A stretch of 64,000 nucleotides of DNA, taken from Pyrinomonadaceae bacterium. GTDB lineage: Bacteria > Acidobacteriota > Blastocatellia > Pyrinomonadales > Pyrinomonadaceae. Within the stretch, counting starts at the first letter, position 1, and every line of letters begins with the position of its first letter. Positions 18,872 to 28,716 of this stretch are shown one piece after another. Under the pieces are notes generated by a model. The model did not search any database. It saw nothing but the letters and a program-made list of their open reading frames with translations, and was not told the origin of the DNA. The DNA lies in the NCBI GenBank assembly GCA_026129865.1, contig JAHCHG010000005.1, positions 1 to 64,000 on the forward strand, read 5' to 3'. A program made the translations under genes and the position numbers.

Positions 18872-21800
18872 TTAGAAGGTAAAGCGGAATCCAAATCGAA
18901 CATCACGTCCGCCCTGGAATGTATTTGCCTGTCCGTAGTCGTTTCTGCGACCTGTCGAGCTTACGCCCTGCGCGTTCAGGAAGTTATCTACATACTGCTG
19001 AATACCGCCGCCGTTGAAGATGGTGTTGAATACAGCACCTTCAGTTGCACAGGTTGGGCAACCAGCTGCGGGGGAACTCAATACGCCAGCAGTAAAGTTC
19101 GTTCCGCTGATCGTCGTCTGGAATGCGATCTCGTTTCTTTCGTCAAACAAGTTGCGAATTTCGATGAACGGTTCCAATCCAAAGCGGTTATCTCTTCCGA
19201 ATTTGTACTTATGACCGATAGCGAAATCGGTTTCGGTGAACATTTCGGTACGTCCAAGGTCGCCGCGTCCGTAAAGAACGGTGGTACCGAGGTTGTAGAG
19301 ATTGTAGATCGTCGTGATCGGCGATCCCGACTGAATTGTGGTAAACGCAGAAACGGTTGTTCTGTTTACACCATTATCCGCCCAATCGAACGTGTAGCCG
19401 CCGTATGCCTTGAAGACGTGCGGACGATCTGTTGCAAGACGTCCATTGTCCGGAACACCGTTGGCTGTGTAGCCCAGCGGCGGAAGGTCAAAGAAGCGGT
19501 TTACGTTCGGCGACGAGCGTCCAAATTCATCCGAGCTAGCCAAACCTGAATAGTTACCGAACAATCGGCTATAGGTGTAGCTGGCATTGAAGAAGTATTT
19601 GGTTGCACGTTTGTCGAAACGAATTTCGAAAGCGTCATAGAGACGTTCAGCTTTCGTACAGGGCTGGTTGGCGCTGGACGAAATTTCACAAACCAATCCA
19701 AGACCCGGGTTGCCGATGATGTAGGCTTCCGAACCCTGAGCGTTGAAAACACCGATGTCTTCAACCGCACGGTCGATCTGTTTGTGGGTGTAGCGCGCAC
19801 TCATGATGAGGTTGCGAGCCAACTGACGTTCATAACCGATCGTGTACTCACTCTGACGAGCAGCTTTGATGTCCGGATCGACTCCGCCCGTTTCAAAGAT
19901 ATTCGAATTGTTCGAGTTAGTAGCGATACGGAAGTCAAACTGACAAACCGACCAAGCCGGTCCGATCGGAGCATTAACTCCGGTGTTCGCGCCCGGGCAG
20001 TTTCCGCCGATCATATCGGTGTTGCCGCCGATGATGTTCTGCAGAGTGTAGTTTGTGTAAGCTGCACCGCGTGAAGGCAGAATTTCGAAGTAATCGCGAC
20101 GATAGAAGTCGCCTCCGAACGAGCCGCGCGGCAGTTCATACTTAAAGCGATCATAGAACCAGCCGTAGCTGGCAAAGATCTTGTTCTTGCCGTCGCCGAG
20201 GACGTCAAACGCTACGCCGAATCGCGGTGCGATCTTGTCGCCCCAGCCGAATTCGATAGCTTTCGTCGTTGCCGCATCACCAAAGCTCGGTACAACCTCA
20301 TTTTCGATTCGAAGTCCGAGGTTAAAGGTCAAACGGTTGTTAACTGTCCAGGAATCCTGAACGAAAAACGATTTGTTATCGCTTGTGGCTTCGCCAACTG
20401 TTCCGAATCTCTGAAGAAGTCCGGATCCGAGGTTGCCCGGTGTCGGGGTCTGTCCGGTCAGCGCGCTGATCGGAAGGTTGTAATAAAGAACCGAATATCC
20501 GGTATCTGCATAGCCGTTCTTAACAGTGTTGAAAAGACGGTTAAACTGGAATCCGAATTTGAAGTTATGACGACCGGCTGCATTGATGCCGACCAAGCCT
20601 GCATCAGCATCAAACGTTGTACGTGTCGAAACGTCATAGTCGATCGTAAAGTTGTCGCCGGTGTTGAAGCCAGCCAGACAGTTCGATCCCGGAACGTTCT
20701 GCGGTGTACCCGAGGTGCTGCAAAGGAAACGGTTTTGTTTCAACAAGCCATATGAATTGAGCTTCTCGTTGAGGAACGTTCGTCCTGCACGGAAGTTCAA
20801 TACCAGATAGTTGTTCGGTGTCCAGGTCGCCTGACCGTTAACCGAGTTCGAGTTCTGACGTCCGCCCTGCTGTGCATACCGCTGAACTGACTGCGAGTTT
20901 ACACCCGACAATCCTGAAGTAATGCCGGGAAGTACGCCGTCCTGAATGATCGGGTTCCAGAGGAACGATCCGAACATACGGAGCTGCTGTACCGGCTGTG
21001 CGTCAAGACGGAAGAAAGCCTGTTCCGTTCTTACATCAGATTTATAGGTTTTTGTACCTACTACCGAACGTCCCGGAGCCGAACCGCTGAATTCCTGGAT
21101 CGTACGGGTCGTGTTGTAGATCTGCGGTGCATAAACAGCCGAGAACCACAGTTTTCCTTTCGCGATCGGTCCGCTGAGCGAAGCAACCGGGAAGAAACCT
21201 ACTCCGCCATCCTTCGGCGGCTGGAAGTATTCAAACTGACCGGCTGTCGCACCGTAACGGTTAAGCGACAGGTTCGGATCGCCCTGAAGTTTTTCCGGAC
21301 GGAACGAAGCACCGAAGTTACCGCGGAACTGGTCGTTACCGCCGATCGTTACTACGTTGATCACACCGCCGGTAGCGCCGCCGTATTCAGCTTCGAAACC
21401 GGTCGATTTGATCTGAACTTCCTGAAGAAGTTCGAACGGAAGGTTGTTGTTCGAGTTCAGCTGACCTGTACGGAAGTTTGTTACTTCCTGTCCGTCAACT
21501 ACGAATACGTTCTCAGCACCCGAAGCGCCGTCGATCTGGAATCCTGCACCAAGTGCTTCCGGACGTACGTTCGGAGCGATCTTGAGCAAGCTGCCGAAGG
21601 TTGTTCCCTTCGGAAGATCATCGATCAGCTGTTTGCTGATGCTTGTATCGATCTTTGTATCGGTCGTGTCAATTACCGCATTGCTGTCTGTAACCTCAAC
21701 AGTAGTGCCGGTAAGCTGACCAACTTCCAAAGACGGATTGACGACGGAAGCTCTGTCGAGGTTAACCGTTACGCTCTCAGCTTTCGTCTTAAAGCCGCTT

Positions 21801-22060
21801 GCTTCGAACGTTACTTTATATGTTCCTGCAAGAACCTGCGGAACACGGAAAAATCCCGAGTTGTCGGTCGTAACTACACGTTTGAAACCCGCGGTCGAAC
21901 CGCTGCTTTCAATTGTAACAGTTGCGCCCGGAACCACGGCGCCTGCCTGGTCCTTGACTGTTCCTTCAATGCTACCTGCAGTAGACTGCCCAAATGCCAT
22001 TGCCGAAAAGCAAAGCACAACGGACAATACCATAGATACATATCTGAAATATTTGTTCAT
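18872..22060 (-). CDS. TonB-dependent receptor, Oar-like, with carboxypeptidase-regulatory N-domain
   Basis: 1062 residues. The signal peptide (cut near AMAFGQ) is followed by a carboxypeptidase-regulatory-like domain (residues about 28-105, IEGTVKDQAGAVVPGATVTI), a plug domain (about 125-240, FVVDGQEVTNFRTGQ) and a long beta-barrel that ends in an aromatic strand, FGFRFTF. Such proteins import large ligands or support surface functions in Acidobacteriota and Myxococcota; the ligand cannot be told. A clear GGAGATTACA site precedes the ATG. It stands alone, with its own terminator. Confidence 0.9.
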   Translation of the reverse strand: MNKYFRYVSMVLSVVLCFSAMAFGQSTAGSIEGTVKDQAGAVVPGATVTIESSGSTAGFKRVVTTDNSGFFRVPQVLAGTYKVTFEASGFKTKAESVTVNLDRASVVNPSLEVGQLTGTTVEVTDSNAVIDTTDTKIDTSISKQLIDDLPKGTTFGSLLKIAPNVRPEALGAGFQIDGASGAENVFVVDGQEVTNFRTGQLNSNNNLPFELLQEVQIKSTGFEAEYGGATGGVINVVTIGGNDQFRGNFGASFRPEKLQGDPNLSLNRYGATAGQFEYFQPPKDGGVGFFPVASLSGPIAKGKLWFSAVYAPQIYNTTRTIQEFSGSAPGRSVVGTKTYKSDVRTEQAFFRLDAQPVQQLRMFGSFLWNPIIQDGVLPGITSGLSGVNSQSVQRYAQQGGRQNSNSVNGQATWTPNNYLVLNFRAGRTFLNEKLNSYGLLKQNRFLCSTSGTPQNVPGSNCLAGFNTGDNFTIDYDVSTRTTFDADAGLVGINAAGRHNFKFGFQFNRLFNTVKNGYADTGYSVLYYNLPISALTGQTPTPGNLGSGLLQRFGTVGEATSDNKSFFVQDSWTVNNRLTFNLGLRIENEVVPSFGDAATTKAIEFGWGDKIAPRFGVAFDVLGDGKNKIFASYGWFYDRFKYELPRGSFGGDFYRRDYFEILPSRGAAYTNYTLQNIIGGNTDMIGGNCPGANTGVNAPIGPAWSVCQFDFRIATNSNNSNIFETGGVDPDIKAARQSEYTIGYERQLARNLIMSARYTHKQIDRAVEDIGVFNAQGSEAYIIGNPGLGLVCEISSSANQPCTKAERLYDAFEIRFDKRATKYFFNASYTYSRLFGNYSGLASSDEFGRSSPNVNRFFDLPPLGYTANGVPDNGRLATDRPHVFKAYGGYTFDWADNGVNRTTVSAFTTIQSGSPITTIYNLYNLGTTVLYGRGDLGRTEMFTETDFAIGHKYKFGRDNRFGLEPFIEIRNLFDERNEIAFQTTISGTNFTAGVLSSPAAGCPTCATEGAVFNTIFNGGGIQQYVDNFLNAQGVSSTGRRNDYGQANTFQGGRDVRFGFRFTF

Positions 22061-22521
22061 TGTAATCTCCTATATAATATTTTTGGGACAAAATCCCTGA
22101 AGTAAGTCTAAAAGCACTAACAAAAATTAGAGGTTAGACTTTAAAACAATACGGAAAGAGATAAAGCAATTTTAGAGCCATTCTTGAATGCCGATTTATG
22201 CTGTCAATAAACTATAGTATTTGCAATAGTTTAGCGCGTTGCAGATAGCATCCGGATGTAAAAGAAGGGCGAAGATGTTTACGATATATTGAAAATTATT
22301 CAGTATTTCGGATATTTAGGTAGATTAGTGAAATACGAAATTATGGAAAAATTCTAACGGGTGAGGTAAGCTATCCAATCGTTACACCGATTTTGCTCGA
22401 TGAATGACAACAAAAGTTAGAATAACAACCAATTAGCCGAATAGCGAACGGAAAGATCATTAAGATATTGGTCGGTAAAAATACAAAAATATGGATACTC
22501 GATCAGGGAAAAGAACTAAAT
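22061..22521. other. 461-base AT-rich gap between receptor and ribA
   Basis: It holds the upstream region of the receptor. On the minus strand a TTGACA (22207-22202) with a weak AAGAAT 16 bases further is a possible promoter. No gene, repeat or convincing RNA structure is seen in the rest, and no terminator is evident behind ribA. Confidence 0.4.
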
Positions 22522-23154
22522 CTAGGAATCAAACTTCAGCAGATGACCCATTTTTTCCTTTTTGACCTTCAAGTAATGAGCCGCCGGCTCGCGCGCTTCA
22601 ACTTCTATCGGAACCCGCTCAACGATCTTCATTCCGGCAGCTTCAAGCGCTTTTATTTTTTCAGGATTGTTCGACATTACCCGGACGCGGCAGAGACCAA
22701 GGTCAAATAAGATTTCTGCACATTGCTGGTAATTTCGCGCATCAACAGCAAAACCAAGCTGCTCATTGGCTTCGACGGTATCGGCGCCGCCGTCCTGTAG
22801 TGCGTAAGCGCGAATCTTATTTAAAATGCCGATCCCGCGTCCTTCCTGCTGCTGATAAACGATCGCTCCGCGCTGATCGGCTTCGATCAATTCCATCGCT
22901 TTTTGCAGCTGCAAACCGCAATCGCATTTTATCGATGCAAATACGTCACCGGTAAGGCATTGGGAATGAATTCTAACAAGAGTAGGAATTTCCGGCTTCA
23001 GATCGCCTTTGAAAAGTACGACAAACTCTTCGCTGCTGTTTAACGAGCGGTAACCGGCGATCATGAACTCGCCGAATTGAGTCGGCAATTTCGCAACTGC
23101 GACCTTTTCAACCGAGATCGGCATATCTTTTGAATTACAGTTTTCTTCTATCAA
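22522..23154 (-). CDS. ribA: GTP cyclohydrolase II
   Basis: 210 residues, the length of stand-alone RibA. It opens GTP to 2,5-diamino-6-ribosylamino-pyrimidinone phosphate, the first step of riboflavin synthesis. The zinc site is [15 protein letters not shown], and [20 protein letters not shown] is the GTP-binding and catalytic segment. Many bacteria carry RibA fused to RibB; this one is single. The start is TTG at 23154, chosen because GGAG lies at the right distance; an ATG ten codons later is an alternative without such a site. Confidence 0.93.
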   Translation of the reverse strand: MIEENCNSKDMPISVEKVAVAKLPTQFGEFMIAGYRSLNSSEEFVVLFKGDLKPEIPTLVRIHSQCLTGDVFASIKCDCGLQLQKAMELIEADQRGAIVYQQQEGRGIGILNKIRAYALQDGGADTVEANEQLGFAVDARNYQQCAEILFDLGLCRVRVMSNNPEKIKALEAAGMKIVERVPIEVEAREPAAHYLKVKKEKMGHLLKFDS

Positions 23155-23191
23155 TTATTTCTCCGCAGGATTAGGTCCCTTGTTTCTGTAA

Positions 23192-23197
23192 ATTATA
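23192..23197 (-). promoter_or_regulatory. ribA: Possible -10 element of ribA
   Basis: A perfect TATAAT on the minus strand lies 38 bases before the TTG start. No good -35 match is at the expected distance, and no FMN-riboswitch core is visible. Confidence 0.3.
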
Positions 23198-23289
23198 GCG
23201 CTTTGATTTACGAAATGGTAAACCTCATCGGACTTATCCGCGTTTTTCCGGAGATTTACAAAGCTTTTTTAATCCGTTCGTCTTCCGAA

Positions 23290-23325
23290 AAATAAACCGA
23301 CCTGCCGAACTTTTTCAGCAGGTCG
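23290..23325 (-). terminator. Terminator after the anti-sigma-like gene
   Basis: An 8-bp perfect stem (CGACCTGC/GCAGGTCG, 12-base loop) is followed on the minus strand by GGTTTATTTTTC. It lies 30 bases after the stop of the zinc-finger gene. Confidence 0.75.
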
Positions 23326-23354
23326 CATATTATAGCGTACGTTGTTTACCGCAA

Positions 23355-23780
23355 CTATGTCTTTTCTGTTTTAGACTCTTCTTCATCGTCAGACTCATTT
23401 TCCGGTTCCTGATGAGCAAAAACTGCCCCATCGTTATTCCCGAAAATTTTCGCCAGAATACCGTTCAAAACCTGAGTGATCTTTGAAGGTACTTCTTCAA
23501 TGACCGATTCGACAACCGGTTCATCTGCAAAGTGAAGATCGAGCTTTACGAGTTCCGCGGTTACATTTCGGCAAAACGAGCAATCGACAAGATGTTTTAT
23601 CACCGGAACCGATTCCTCCCTGTTAAGATCTCCTTCAACAAACGCTGAAATGGTGTCGTCGTCTAGATGTTCACCAACTGCCTCAGAACTTACATCGCCG
23701 GAAACGCGTGCGTTGAGGAAAAGGTTCAATAATTTTTCGATCTTTAATTCTTCAGAATTAAGTATCCCCTGATAATTCAT
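23355..23780 (-). CDS. Zinc-finger anti-sigma-like protein
   Basis: 141 residues, soluble. Residues about 38-72 carry the anti-sigma zinc-finger pattern, with H-x3-C-x2-C in KHLVDCSFC preceded by HLDDDTISAFVEGDL. No transmembrane helix is present, so it would be a cytoplasmic anti-sigma factor; the C-terminal 40 residues are acidic. It follows the sigma factor gene after 103 bases on the same strand, which supports a sigma/anti-sigma pair. The partnership is inferred from order only. Confidence 0.65.
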   Translation of the reverse strand: MNYQGILNSEELKIEKLLNLFLNARVSGDVSSEAVGEHLDDDTISAFVEGDLNREESVPVIKHLVDCSFCRNVTAELVKLDLHFADEPVVESVIEEVPSKITQVLNGILAKIFGNNDGAVFAHQEPENESDDEEESKTEKT

Positions 23781-23883
23781 ACTAGTTCCAGCCTCCCGGT
23801 CGATTGACGAGGGCTATTTCTCCAATTTGCATAAATAAATCCGATTAGGGGTATAAAATTCGGTCTGATGCCTAGGATTTCGC

Positions 23884-24891
23884 CTACGTTGTAGATAAAT
23901 TACGATAAAAACTGGTCGATGCCAAATCCTGAGTAGCGAGTTCAAGACAGATATCTACTTCATCTTTTGTAAGCGAGTGGGTTGACGAAAGTTCATCGCG
24001 AAAGATCTGCAGAATTTTTGAATAACATTTTTCGAGCCAGCGCATGATAGTCGATTCGTGAATCCGGCTACCGGGATTTTTATCACGAGTTGCTGATTTT
24101 CGCTGAAACCAATTTCGCAACGGCGAAGAAGGATTTTCGACCAACCGGGCGATCTCGCGAAGTTTCAGATCTTCGACATGATAGTAAAGAAGAAGCAGTT
24201 TTTCGTGGCTTTCGAGCGAACCAAACGCTTTTTCAATGGAAGAGACCGTGGCTTTCCGATAACGCTTTCGGGAAATATGATCGACCATTTGATCTTCGCC
24301 GCCGAGATCGGTTTCGGCAAAGTTCGAATGCGCGTGTCCTTCGCCGACGTTTTCCGTCATTTCATCCAGTGAAACTTCCGCGTGGCTCGCGCGGTGCAGA
24401 TCAACCAGTGAGTGCCAGATCACTGTTCTCAGCCAACCGCGAAGCGAACCGCGACCGCTGTATGTCGCAAATTTTGAAACTCTTTCACCATCGACCACTC
24501 GTGTGCCGTAAAGTTCGACATAAACGGTGTCGACAACTTCTTCGGCGTCAACGTCTGTTCGTGCCAGATGCCGCGCGACTCGCTCAAGGTAATTTCGATG
24601 CTGCTGATCAAATTCCCACCAGGCGCGTTCATTTCCACCTGCGCAGCCGAGTGCAAGAAAAAGATCTTCGGTATGGATTTGCGCAAGAAATTCCTTAACG
24701 TCACCCGCAGAGGGTTTTCCGCCGGGATGTCTTGCAGCAAATTTGCGAATCGTTCGGTGAAGAGACGAACGAAGACATTCGTGCGTGATCCCAAAATTCG
24801 GCGCCGACTCGTTGCAGCGCGCGAATATCTCGTCGATCTGGGATTCGCATTCACGAAATAAATCTGAGTGCAAAGTGGATTCAGGTGTCAT
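23884..24891 (-). CDS. Sigma-70 family RNA polymerase sigma factor, ECF-like
   Basis: 335 residues, longer than a normal ECF factor (about 180-200). Residues about 75-180 form region 2 (DAEEVVDTVYVELYG, then FATYSGRGSLRGWLRTVIW). Region 4 begins near LESHEKLLLLYYHVEDLKLREIA and is interrupted by about 20 basic residues before ESTIMRWLEKCYSKI, the putative recognition helix. An N-terminal extension of about 70 residues has no recognised domain. The zinc-finger protein downstream is the likely partner; the ABC exporter upstream may be cotranscribed (81-base gap). Confidence 0.8.
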   Translation of the reverse strand: MTPESTLHSDLFRECESQIDEIFARCNESAPNFGITHECLRSSLHRTIRKFAARHPGGKPSAGDVKEFLAQIHTEDLFLALGCAGGNERAWWEFDQQHRNYLERVARHLARTDVDAEEVVDTVYVELYGTRVVDGERVSKFATYSGRGSLRGWLRTVIWHSLVDLHRASHAEVSLDEMTENVGEGHAHSNFAETDLGGEDQMVDHISRKRYRKATVSSIEKAFGSLESHEKLLLLYYHVEDLKLREIARLVENPSSPLRNWFQRKSATRDKNPGSRIHESTIMRWLEKCYSKILQIFRDELSSTHSLTKDEVDICLELATQDLASTSFYRNLSTT

Positions 24892-24972
24892 CGTTTTGCC
24901 GCATTATAAACGATATTTTAGATTTATTCTAATTTCTTTCGGATTCCGTCTCAAATTTGAAACATTTAACCG

Positions 24973-26835
24973 CTAAATGTTCCCTGATTGAAGACTTAGA
25001 TCGGCGGAGCTTTTGCCAAACTCCGTATTTTCATCGACAGTTTCCGAATATTGAAGCTGGAAAAGCCGCCAATACAAACCGCGTTCGCCAAGCAGTTCGT
25101 TGTGCGAACCAGCCTCGCGAAGTTCGCCGTGATGGAAAACCAGGATTCGGTCGCATTTTTGAATGGTTGAAAGACGATGTGCGATGACCAGCGACGTTCT
25201 GTCCATCATCACTCGATCGACCGCCTGTTGAATTAGCTGTTCCGTTTCGGTATCGATCGAACTGGTAGCCTCGTCAAGAATTAAAATGCGCGGATCGAAC
25301 GCCAGCGCACGGGCGAACGAAACCAGTTGTTTTTGACCGACGGACAGCCCGGCGCCGCGTTCGCGAACGACGGTTTCGTATTTATTCTTCAGTTTCTGAA
25401 TGAACTCGTCCGCGTGCACTTCCTTTGACGCCCAAATGACCATTTCGTCCGGTATCGAATGTTTGCCGAGCCTGATATTTTCTTCAAGTGAACCGCTGAA
25501 CAGAAAAACGTCCTGAAGAACGACGGCAAAATTTTGCCGCAATTCGTGAAGATCCCATTCGCGTATCTCAACTCCGTCAAGCAGGATCTTGCCTTTTTGA
25601 ACGTCATAAAAACGCATCAAAAGATTGGTAACAGTTGTTTTGCCGGAACCTGTATGCCCAACCAACGCAACCGATTCGCCGGATTCGACGGAAAACGAAA
25701 CGTTTTTTAAAACCCAATCTTCATCTTTATAAGCAAACCAAACATTTTGAAATTCGATCTTTCCTATGGCGGAACCCGATTTCTTGGGAACTAGCGGAGA
25801 AGTGATCTCAATGGGTTTATCGAGCAGTAGGAAGATCCTGTGCGACGCGACTATTGCAGCCTGAAGCACATTAAATTTATCGGAAAGATCGCGGATCGGC
25901 TGGAAAAGCTGCTGAGAATATTGAATAAATGCGATAACCGTGCCGATCGTAAGCGCAGTGCCCGCGGCTGAACCTGCGGTTAAAATTTGGTAGCCGCCGA
26001 ACCAAATGATCACGGCAATTCCGATCGCACCGATAAAATCGACCATCGGATAAAAGATCGCGTAATAATAGATCGTCTCGATATTCGCGTTGCGGTAATC
26101 GTCGTTTATCTCGTGAAATTTGTCCTGCGCGCGTCTTTCGCCGTTGAAAAGCTGCACCGTTTGCGCGCCGGAGATATGTTCCTGCAAAAATGAATTGAGT
26201 TTCGCGGTCCGCGTTCGAACCTTATCAAAACCGATTCGCGCTCGCTTTCGAAACCAGTTCGTCGCGGCAAAAAGAAGCGGAACGATGACCAACGATACGA
26301 TCGCAAGCTGCCAGTCAAGCCAAAAAAGCATTCCGACAATGGCAAATATAACGACCAGATCGCCCAGAACATCGATAACTCCCGATGTAAAAAGCTCGTT
26401 CAACGAATCGACATCGCTTGTCATCCGCGTAATTATTCGCCCGACCGGATTTTTGTCGTAAAACGCGATCTCCTGCTGCTGTAATTTTGTGTAGATCTGT
26501 GTCCGCAGGTCGAACATTACCTTTTGCCCGACGATATTCAGCAAGATCTCCTGAATATAAGAAAACAGAAAGCGAAACAAAAACAATCCGAAAAAAGCTA
26601 AAGCAAATGTCCAAATGCCTTCCGTTTGCTTCGGAACGATAAAATCGTCCACCGCCATTTTGGTGAAATACGGCTGCAGACTAAGCAAAATATTACTTAA
26701 AAGCGTAAGTACAAGCGCGCCCGCAGCGAGTTTCCAGTACGGCTTCAGATACTTCAAAAGCCGCATTGTCGTCTTAAAATCGTAAGATTTTTCGATCAAC
26801 TCTTCTTCGTGATATTTTTGAGCCTGCTCCGACAT
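24973..26835 (-). CDS. ABC exporter, fused membrane and ATPase domains (MsbA/LmrA type)
   Basis: 620 residues. Six transmembrane helices lie in residues about 35-330, followed by the nucleotide-binding domain with Walker [10 protein letters not shown], signature LSVGQKQ and Walker [13 protein letters not shown] plus the H-loop AHRLS. This half-transporter would form a homodimer in the inner membrane that exports lipids, drugs or peptides; the substrate is unknown. It leads the minus-strand set ABC - sigma - zinc finger and is divergent from the SpoIIM gene 95 bases away. Confidence 0.9.
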   Translation of the reverse strand: MSEQAQKYHEEELIEKSYDFKTTMRLLKYLKPYWKLAAGALVLTLLSNILLSLQPYFTKMAVDDFIVPKQTEGIWTFALAFFGLFLFRFLFSYIQEILLNIVGQKVMFDLRTQIYTKLQQQEIAFYDKNPVGRIITRMTSDVDSLNELFTSGVIDVLGDLVVIFAIVGMLFWLDWQLAIVSLVIVPLLFAATNWFRKRARIGFDKVRTRTAKLNSFLQEHISGAQTVQLFNGERRAQDKFHEINDDYRNANIETIYYYAIFYPMVDFIGAIGIAVIIWFGGYQILTAGSAAGTALTIGTVIAFIQYSQQLFQPIRDLSDKFNVLQAAIVASHRIFLLLDKPIEITSPLVPKKSGSAIGKIEFQNVWFAYKDEDWVLKNVSFSVESGESVALVGHTGSGKTTVTNLLMRFYDVQKGKILLDGVEIREWDLHELRQNFAVVLQDVFLFSGSLEENIRLGKHSIPDEMVIWASKEVHADEFIQKLKNKYETVVRERGAGLSVGQKQLVSFARALAFDPRILILDEATSSIDTETEQLIQQAVDRVMMDRTSLVIAHRLSTIQKCDRILVFHHGELREAGSHNELLGERGLYWRLFQLQYSETVDENTEFGKSSADLSLQSGNI

Positions 26836-26930
26836 TCCTCAAATTTTAGATTTTCCATTTACTAATAGCAAAAGCGCGAAATTTACCTGTTTACATTGCT
26901 GTCGACAAAATCTAGAATCGGAAAACGAAA

Positions 26931-27890
26931 ATGATCAAATTCATTGAAGAAAAGAAAAACAACTGGGAAAGATTAGAAGATCTGCTTGCGATACTTGATT
27001 CTTCCTCGCTTCGCGGGCTGACCAAAATGGAGGTGCGCGAGCTTGGCGAACTTTATCGCCGCGCCGCCGCCGATCTCGCAATTGCGCGGGCGGAAACGCG
27101 CGATCAGCAATTGATTAGTTATCTGAATAGTCTGGTCATCCGCGCTCACGGAAAGATCTACCGTGCCGAAAGTCAGGGAATTAATCTCGTTTGGGATTTT
27201 TTTGCCAGAGAACTTCCGCAAATTTTCAGAGCGAACATCAGATATTTTACGCTTGCCCTGGTTGTTTTTTTCGGATTCGGCATCGCGTCGTTTGTGCTTT
27301 CCGATAATGACATCGCGTTTGCCGAATCGCTCGGTCTTGCGAAGATCCGTGCGGCTGCGCAAAGCGATCAAAAGTGGTGGATGGACCTGAACGAAGCAAA
27401 TCAGATCGGCGCGAGCGGCATTTTGACCAACAATATTCTGGTGTCATTTCTTGCATTCGCGTACGGCGCTTTTTTCGGGATCGGGACGATCTATATCTTG
27501 GTGATGAACGGGTTAAGCATCGGCGGCGTTTTGGGCGTTTGCTACAAAGCCAATCCGGCGTTTGGAAACGCGCTTGTCGAATTTATGATCGCGCACGGCG
27601 TGATCGAGCTTTCGTGCATTTTCATCGCCGCCGGTGCGGGAATGATGATCGGTTATGCGATCGTAAATCCGGGCGACCTGACGCGCGGTCAGGCGTTGAA
27701 AAAGAAAGGCGTCGAAGCCGTAAAACTTGCGATCGGCTGCGCCTGCTTTTTGGTAATAGCCGGAATTATCGAAGGTTTTCTTTCGCCTTCAAGCTTTCCG
27801 GCTTGGATAAAGTACGCAACCGGAATATTATCCGGAATCTTAATGTATTCCTATTTATTCATGGTCGGGCGGGAAGAAACCGTTGAATGA
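26931..27890 (+). CDS. SpoIIM/DUF95 family membrane protein
   Basis: 319 residues with a soluble N-terminal helical part (1-100) and about five transmembrane helices (residues 100-315), including the conserved IAHGVIELSCIFIAAGAGM block of the family. Although named after the Bacillus sporulation protein, it is widespread in non-sporulating bacteria, often near DUF58, MoxR and RDD genes. A DUF58 gene is 2 kb away here, MoxR is absent. Function unknown. Confidence 0.8.
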   Translation: MIKFIEEKKNNWERLEDLLAILDSSSLRGLTKMEVRELGELYRRAAADLAIARAETRDQQLISYLNSLVIRAHGKIYRAESQGINLVWDFFARELPQIFRANIRYFTLALVVFFGFGIASFVLSDNDIAFAESLGLAKIRAAAQSDQKWWMDLNEANQIGASGILTNNILVSFLAFAYGAFFGIGTIYILVMNGLSIGGVLGVCYKANPAFGNALVEFMIAHGVIELSCIFIAAGAGMMIGYAIVNPGDLTRGQALKKKGVEAVKLAIGCACFLVIAGIIEGFLSPSSFPAWIKYATGILSGILMYSYLFMVGREETVE

Positions 27891-27935
27891 ACTCTCGCCC
27901 CTTCTTATTTAACTCATTTAGAATCACAAATATTT

Positions 27936-28655
27936 TCAGCTTCCGAGAACTTCCTTCATCGCTGATGCCAGATCGTCTATCGCAGCCTTTCCGTTGCCGG
28001 AAAACGACGAACCGTGCATAACCGCCAAGGTTTTCGGCTCGAGAGCGGCGATCTTCTTTAACTGTTCATCGGTTTTATTGGAATACGGATAGGCTCCCGC
28101 AAACGGAGTTTGTTCGCCGATTATCAGATCTTCCTTAAATCTTCCGACAATGTCCGAGGTTGTAAACGCTTCAACATCGCCCGAATGCGTGAACAGGTCC
28201 GAGCAAAGAAGGGTTTTGTTCGTTTCTTCAAACAATAAACTCGCTTCCCAGCAATGGGGAACATGCGGCGTGTGGAGAAAGCGAAATTTATGTTTTCCGG
28301 TTTCAAACGATTCACCGTCGTTCATCGCACGCGCGGGACGGATCGAAAAATCGTTGACGCTGACCATTGCGCCGACAAAACTCGACACCGGCTCCGCTTC
28401 CGGCGCGATCTCAAGCCAATCGTTCAGAGCTCCGCATTCGTCGGATTCAAAATGGCTGAACCCGATCCAGCGGATCTTTGCGGGATCGATTATTTTTGAG
28501 ACTTCTTCGCGGACGATCGGAAAAAGACCTCTCATTCCGGTGTGATACAAAAGCGGTTCGTCGTCTTTGATCAAAAACTGATTGAACTGAAGATTAAAAT
28601 CGGGAACGAATGTTGAAATTCGAAAAACGTCGGGTGCTATTTCGTTGATTGCCAT
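27936..28655 (-). CDS. Metallo-beta-lactamase-fold protein, flavodiiron (ODP) type
   Basis: 239 residues. The metal-binding pattern is that of the diiron domain of flavodiiron proteins, [14 protein letters not shown] (H-x-E-x-D), then HVPHCWE and CSDLF. In full flavodiiron proteins this domain reduces oxygen or NO and is followed by a flavodoxin domain; here the flavodoxin part is missing, so electron supply would have to come from elsewhere. GAGG precedes the ATG. Possible role in oxygen or NO handling, by inference. Confidence 0.75.
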   Translation of the reverse strand: MAINEIAPDVFRISTFVPDFNLQFNQFLIKDDEPLLYHTGMRGLFPIVREEVSKIIDPAKIRWIGFSHFESDECGALNDWLEIAPEAEPVSSFVGAMVSVNDFSIRPARAMNDGESFETGKHKFRFLHTPHVPHCWEASLLFEETNKTLLCSDLFTHSGDVEAFTTSDIVGRFKEDLIIGEQTPFAGAYPYSNKTDEQLKKIAALEPKTLAVMHGSSFSGNGKAAIDDLASAMKEVLGS

Positions 28656-28716
28656 AAATTACCTCACTGAAAAATGATCTCTTGGCTATTTACGCGCAAA
28701 CGAATTAAAAAGCGTC

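Noticed and set aside
23155..23354. FMN riboswitch before ribA
   Set aside because: The conserved core bases of the FMN element were not found; only a -10-like box and a ribosome-binding site are visible.
24090..24698. Open frame of 202 codons antisense to the sigma factor gene
   Set aside because: The minus strand encodes clear sigma regions 2 and 4 at this place; the plus frame has no recognisable motif.
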